Part shown: piece by piece, positions 43,990-44,074 of the stretch | Layout of the letters: each line of letters starts with the position of its first letter | How positions within the stretch are numbered: the stretch's first letter is position 1 | Assembly (NCBI RefSeq): GCF_002855495.1 | Contig: NZ_PKRO01000026.1 | Location: 1-44,074, forward strand | DNA from: Porphyrobacter sp. TH134 | Lineage (GTDB): Bacteria; Pseudomonadota; Alphaproteobacteria; Sphingomonadales; Sphingomonadaceae | Direction: 5' to 3' | Length of the DNA: 44,074 bases | The notes under the pieces: model-generated | The model's input: the letters and a program-made list of their open reading frames with translations, nothing else | What the model was told of the DNA's origin: nothing | Database searches by the model: none | Position numbers and translations under genes: made by a program

Positions 43990-44074
43990 TGCGAAAGTGG
44001 GGATTAGGGGATTCCCGTTTGGCGTAAAATCTGATTCACGCTTTGGATGCAGAGGTTTTGCGCTGAGCGGCTGA
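43990..44074. other. right edge with possible mobile-element end
   Basis: The last 85 bases read GGGGATTAGGGGATTCCC and then a switch to lower GC (CGTAAAATCTGATTCACG). The change in composition and the abrupt end of the window are compatible with the edge of an insertion sequence, but no transposase is visible. Bases 43781-43989 hold the upstream region of the small gene and nothing else I can support. Confidence 0.2.

Noticed and set aside
43835..44074. 79-codon frame at the right edge
   Set aside because: It has no family pattern and no ribosome site, and it overlaps the upstream region of the opposite-strand gene.

Overview
The window is high-GC DNA (roughly two thirds G+C by eye) whose protein repertoire points to an alphaproteobacterium of the Sphingomonadales, most like Erythrobacteraceae. 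Clues are the yebC-ruvC pairing, a GapR-family (DUF2312) protein, UPF0262 and DUF1244 proteins, a TonB-dependent receptor of the sphingomonad type, a NodT-type outer-membrane factor, and REP-like palindromic repeats of kinds common in that order. I saw no tRNA, rRNA, CRISPR array, prophage or complete insertion sequence. It reads as ordinary chromosome, but with several regulated modules and one broken gene.

Layout. 1-6.4 kb: a DUF4136 lipoprotein coupled to an M14 carboxypeptidase; cytidine deaminase with a degenerate GH25-like membrane protein; UPF0262; replicative helicase dnaB; a membrane-anchored alpha/beta hydrolase. 6.4-9.9 kb: a tightly overlapping minus-strand operon of ABC ATPase, ABC-2 permease, DesK-like histidine kinase and NarL/DesR-like response regulator. 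The operon promoter region and the hydrolase promoter region carry the same roughly 40-bp box containing TGAC-N4-GTCA, so the hydrolase is probably in the same regulon. 9.9-11.1 kb: a two-HKD phospholipase D/cardiolipin synthase-like protein.

11.2-16.2 kb: an Rrf2 regulator, a YezD/DUF2292 mini-protein with an inverted repeat in its promoter, a TonB-dependent receptor, a TauE/SafE exporter and an Amj-type lipid II flippase, all on the plus strand. This looks like a sulfur-responsive uptake/export group. 16.3-20.9 kb: rpoZ with a strong terminator, a solitary ParA with a palindrome before its start, a zinc-ribbon DUF3667 membrane protein, and ftsH (minus strand, with terminator).

20.9-26.1 kb: a TetR repressor divergent from a complete tripartite ABC exporter (permease, ATPase, HlyD adaptor, NodT outer-membrane factor). 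Two palindromic operators lie between them. 26.0-29.6 kb: a MaoC dehydratase and an alpha-methylacyl-CoA racemase, then cysD followed by only the first 28 codons of cysN, joined to unrelated sequence. 29.5-34.0 kb: valine/isobutyrate catabolism (isobutyryl-CoA dehydrogenase, VOC protein, 3-hydroxyisobutyryl-CoA hydrolase, enoyl-CoA hydratase, 3-hydroxyisobutyrate dehydrogenase).

34.0-44.1 kb: housekeeping and small conserved proteins (RidA, I78 inhibitor-like lipoprotein, pyruvate kinase, DUF1244, GapR, YbjQ, CPBP protease, YebC, RuvC, RluE-like pseudouridine synthase, RoxA-like ribosomal oxygenase, DUF6481), then a GAF-GGDEF diguanylate cyclase coupled to a small upstream protein. The most interesting signals are the duplicated regulatory box shared by the ABC/two-component operon and the hydrolase, the TetR double operator, and the cysN truncation.
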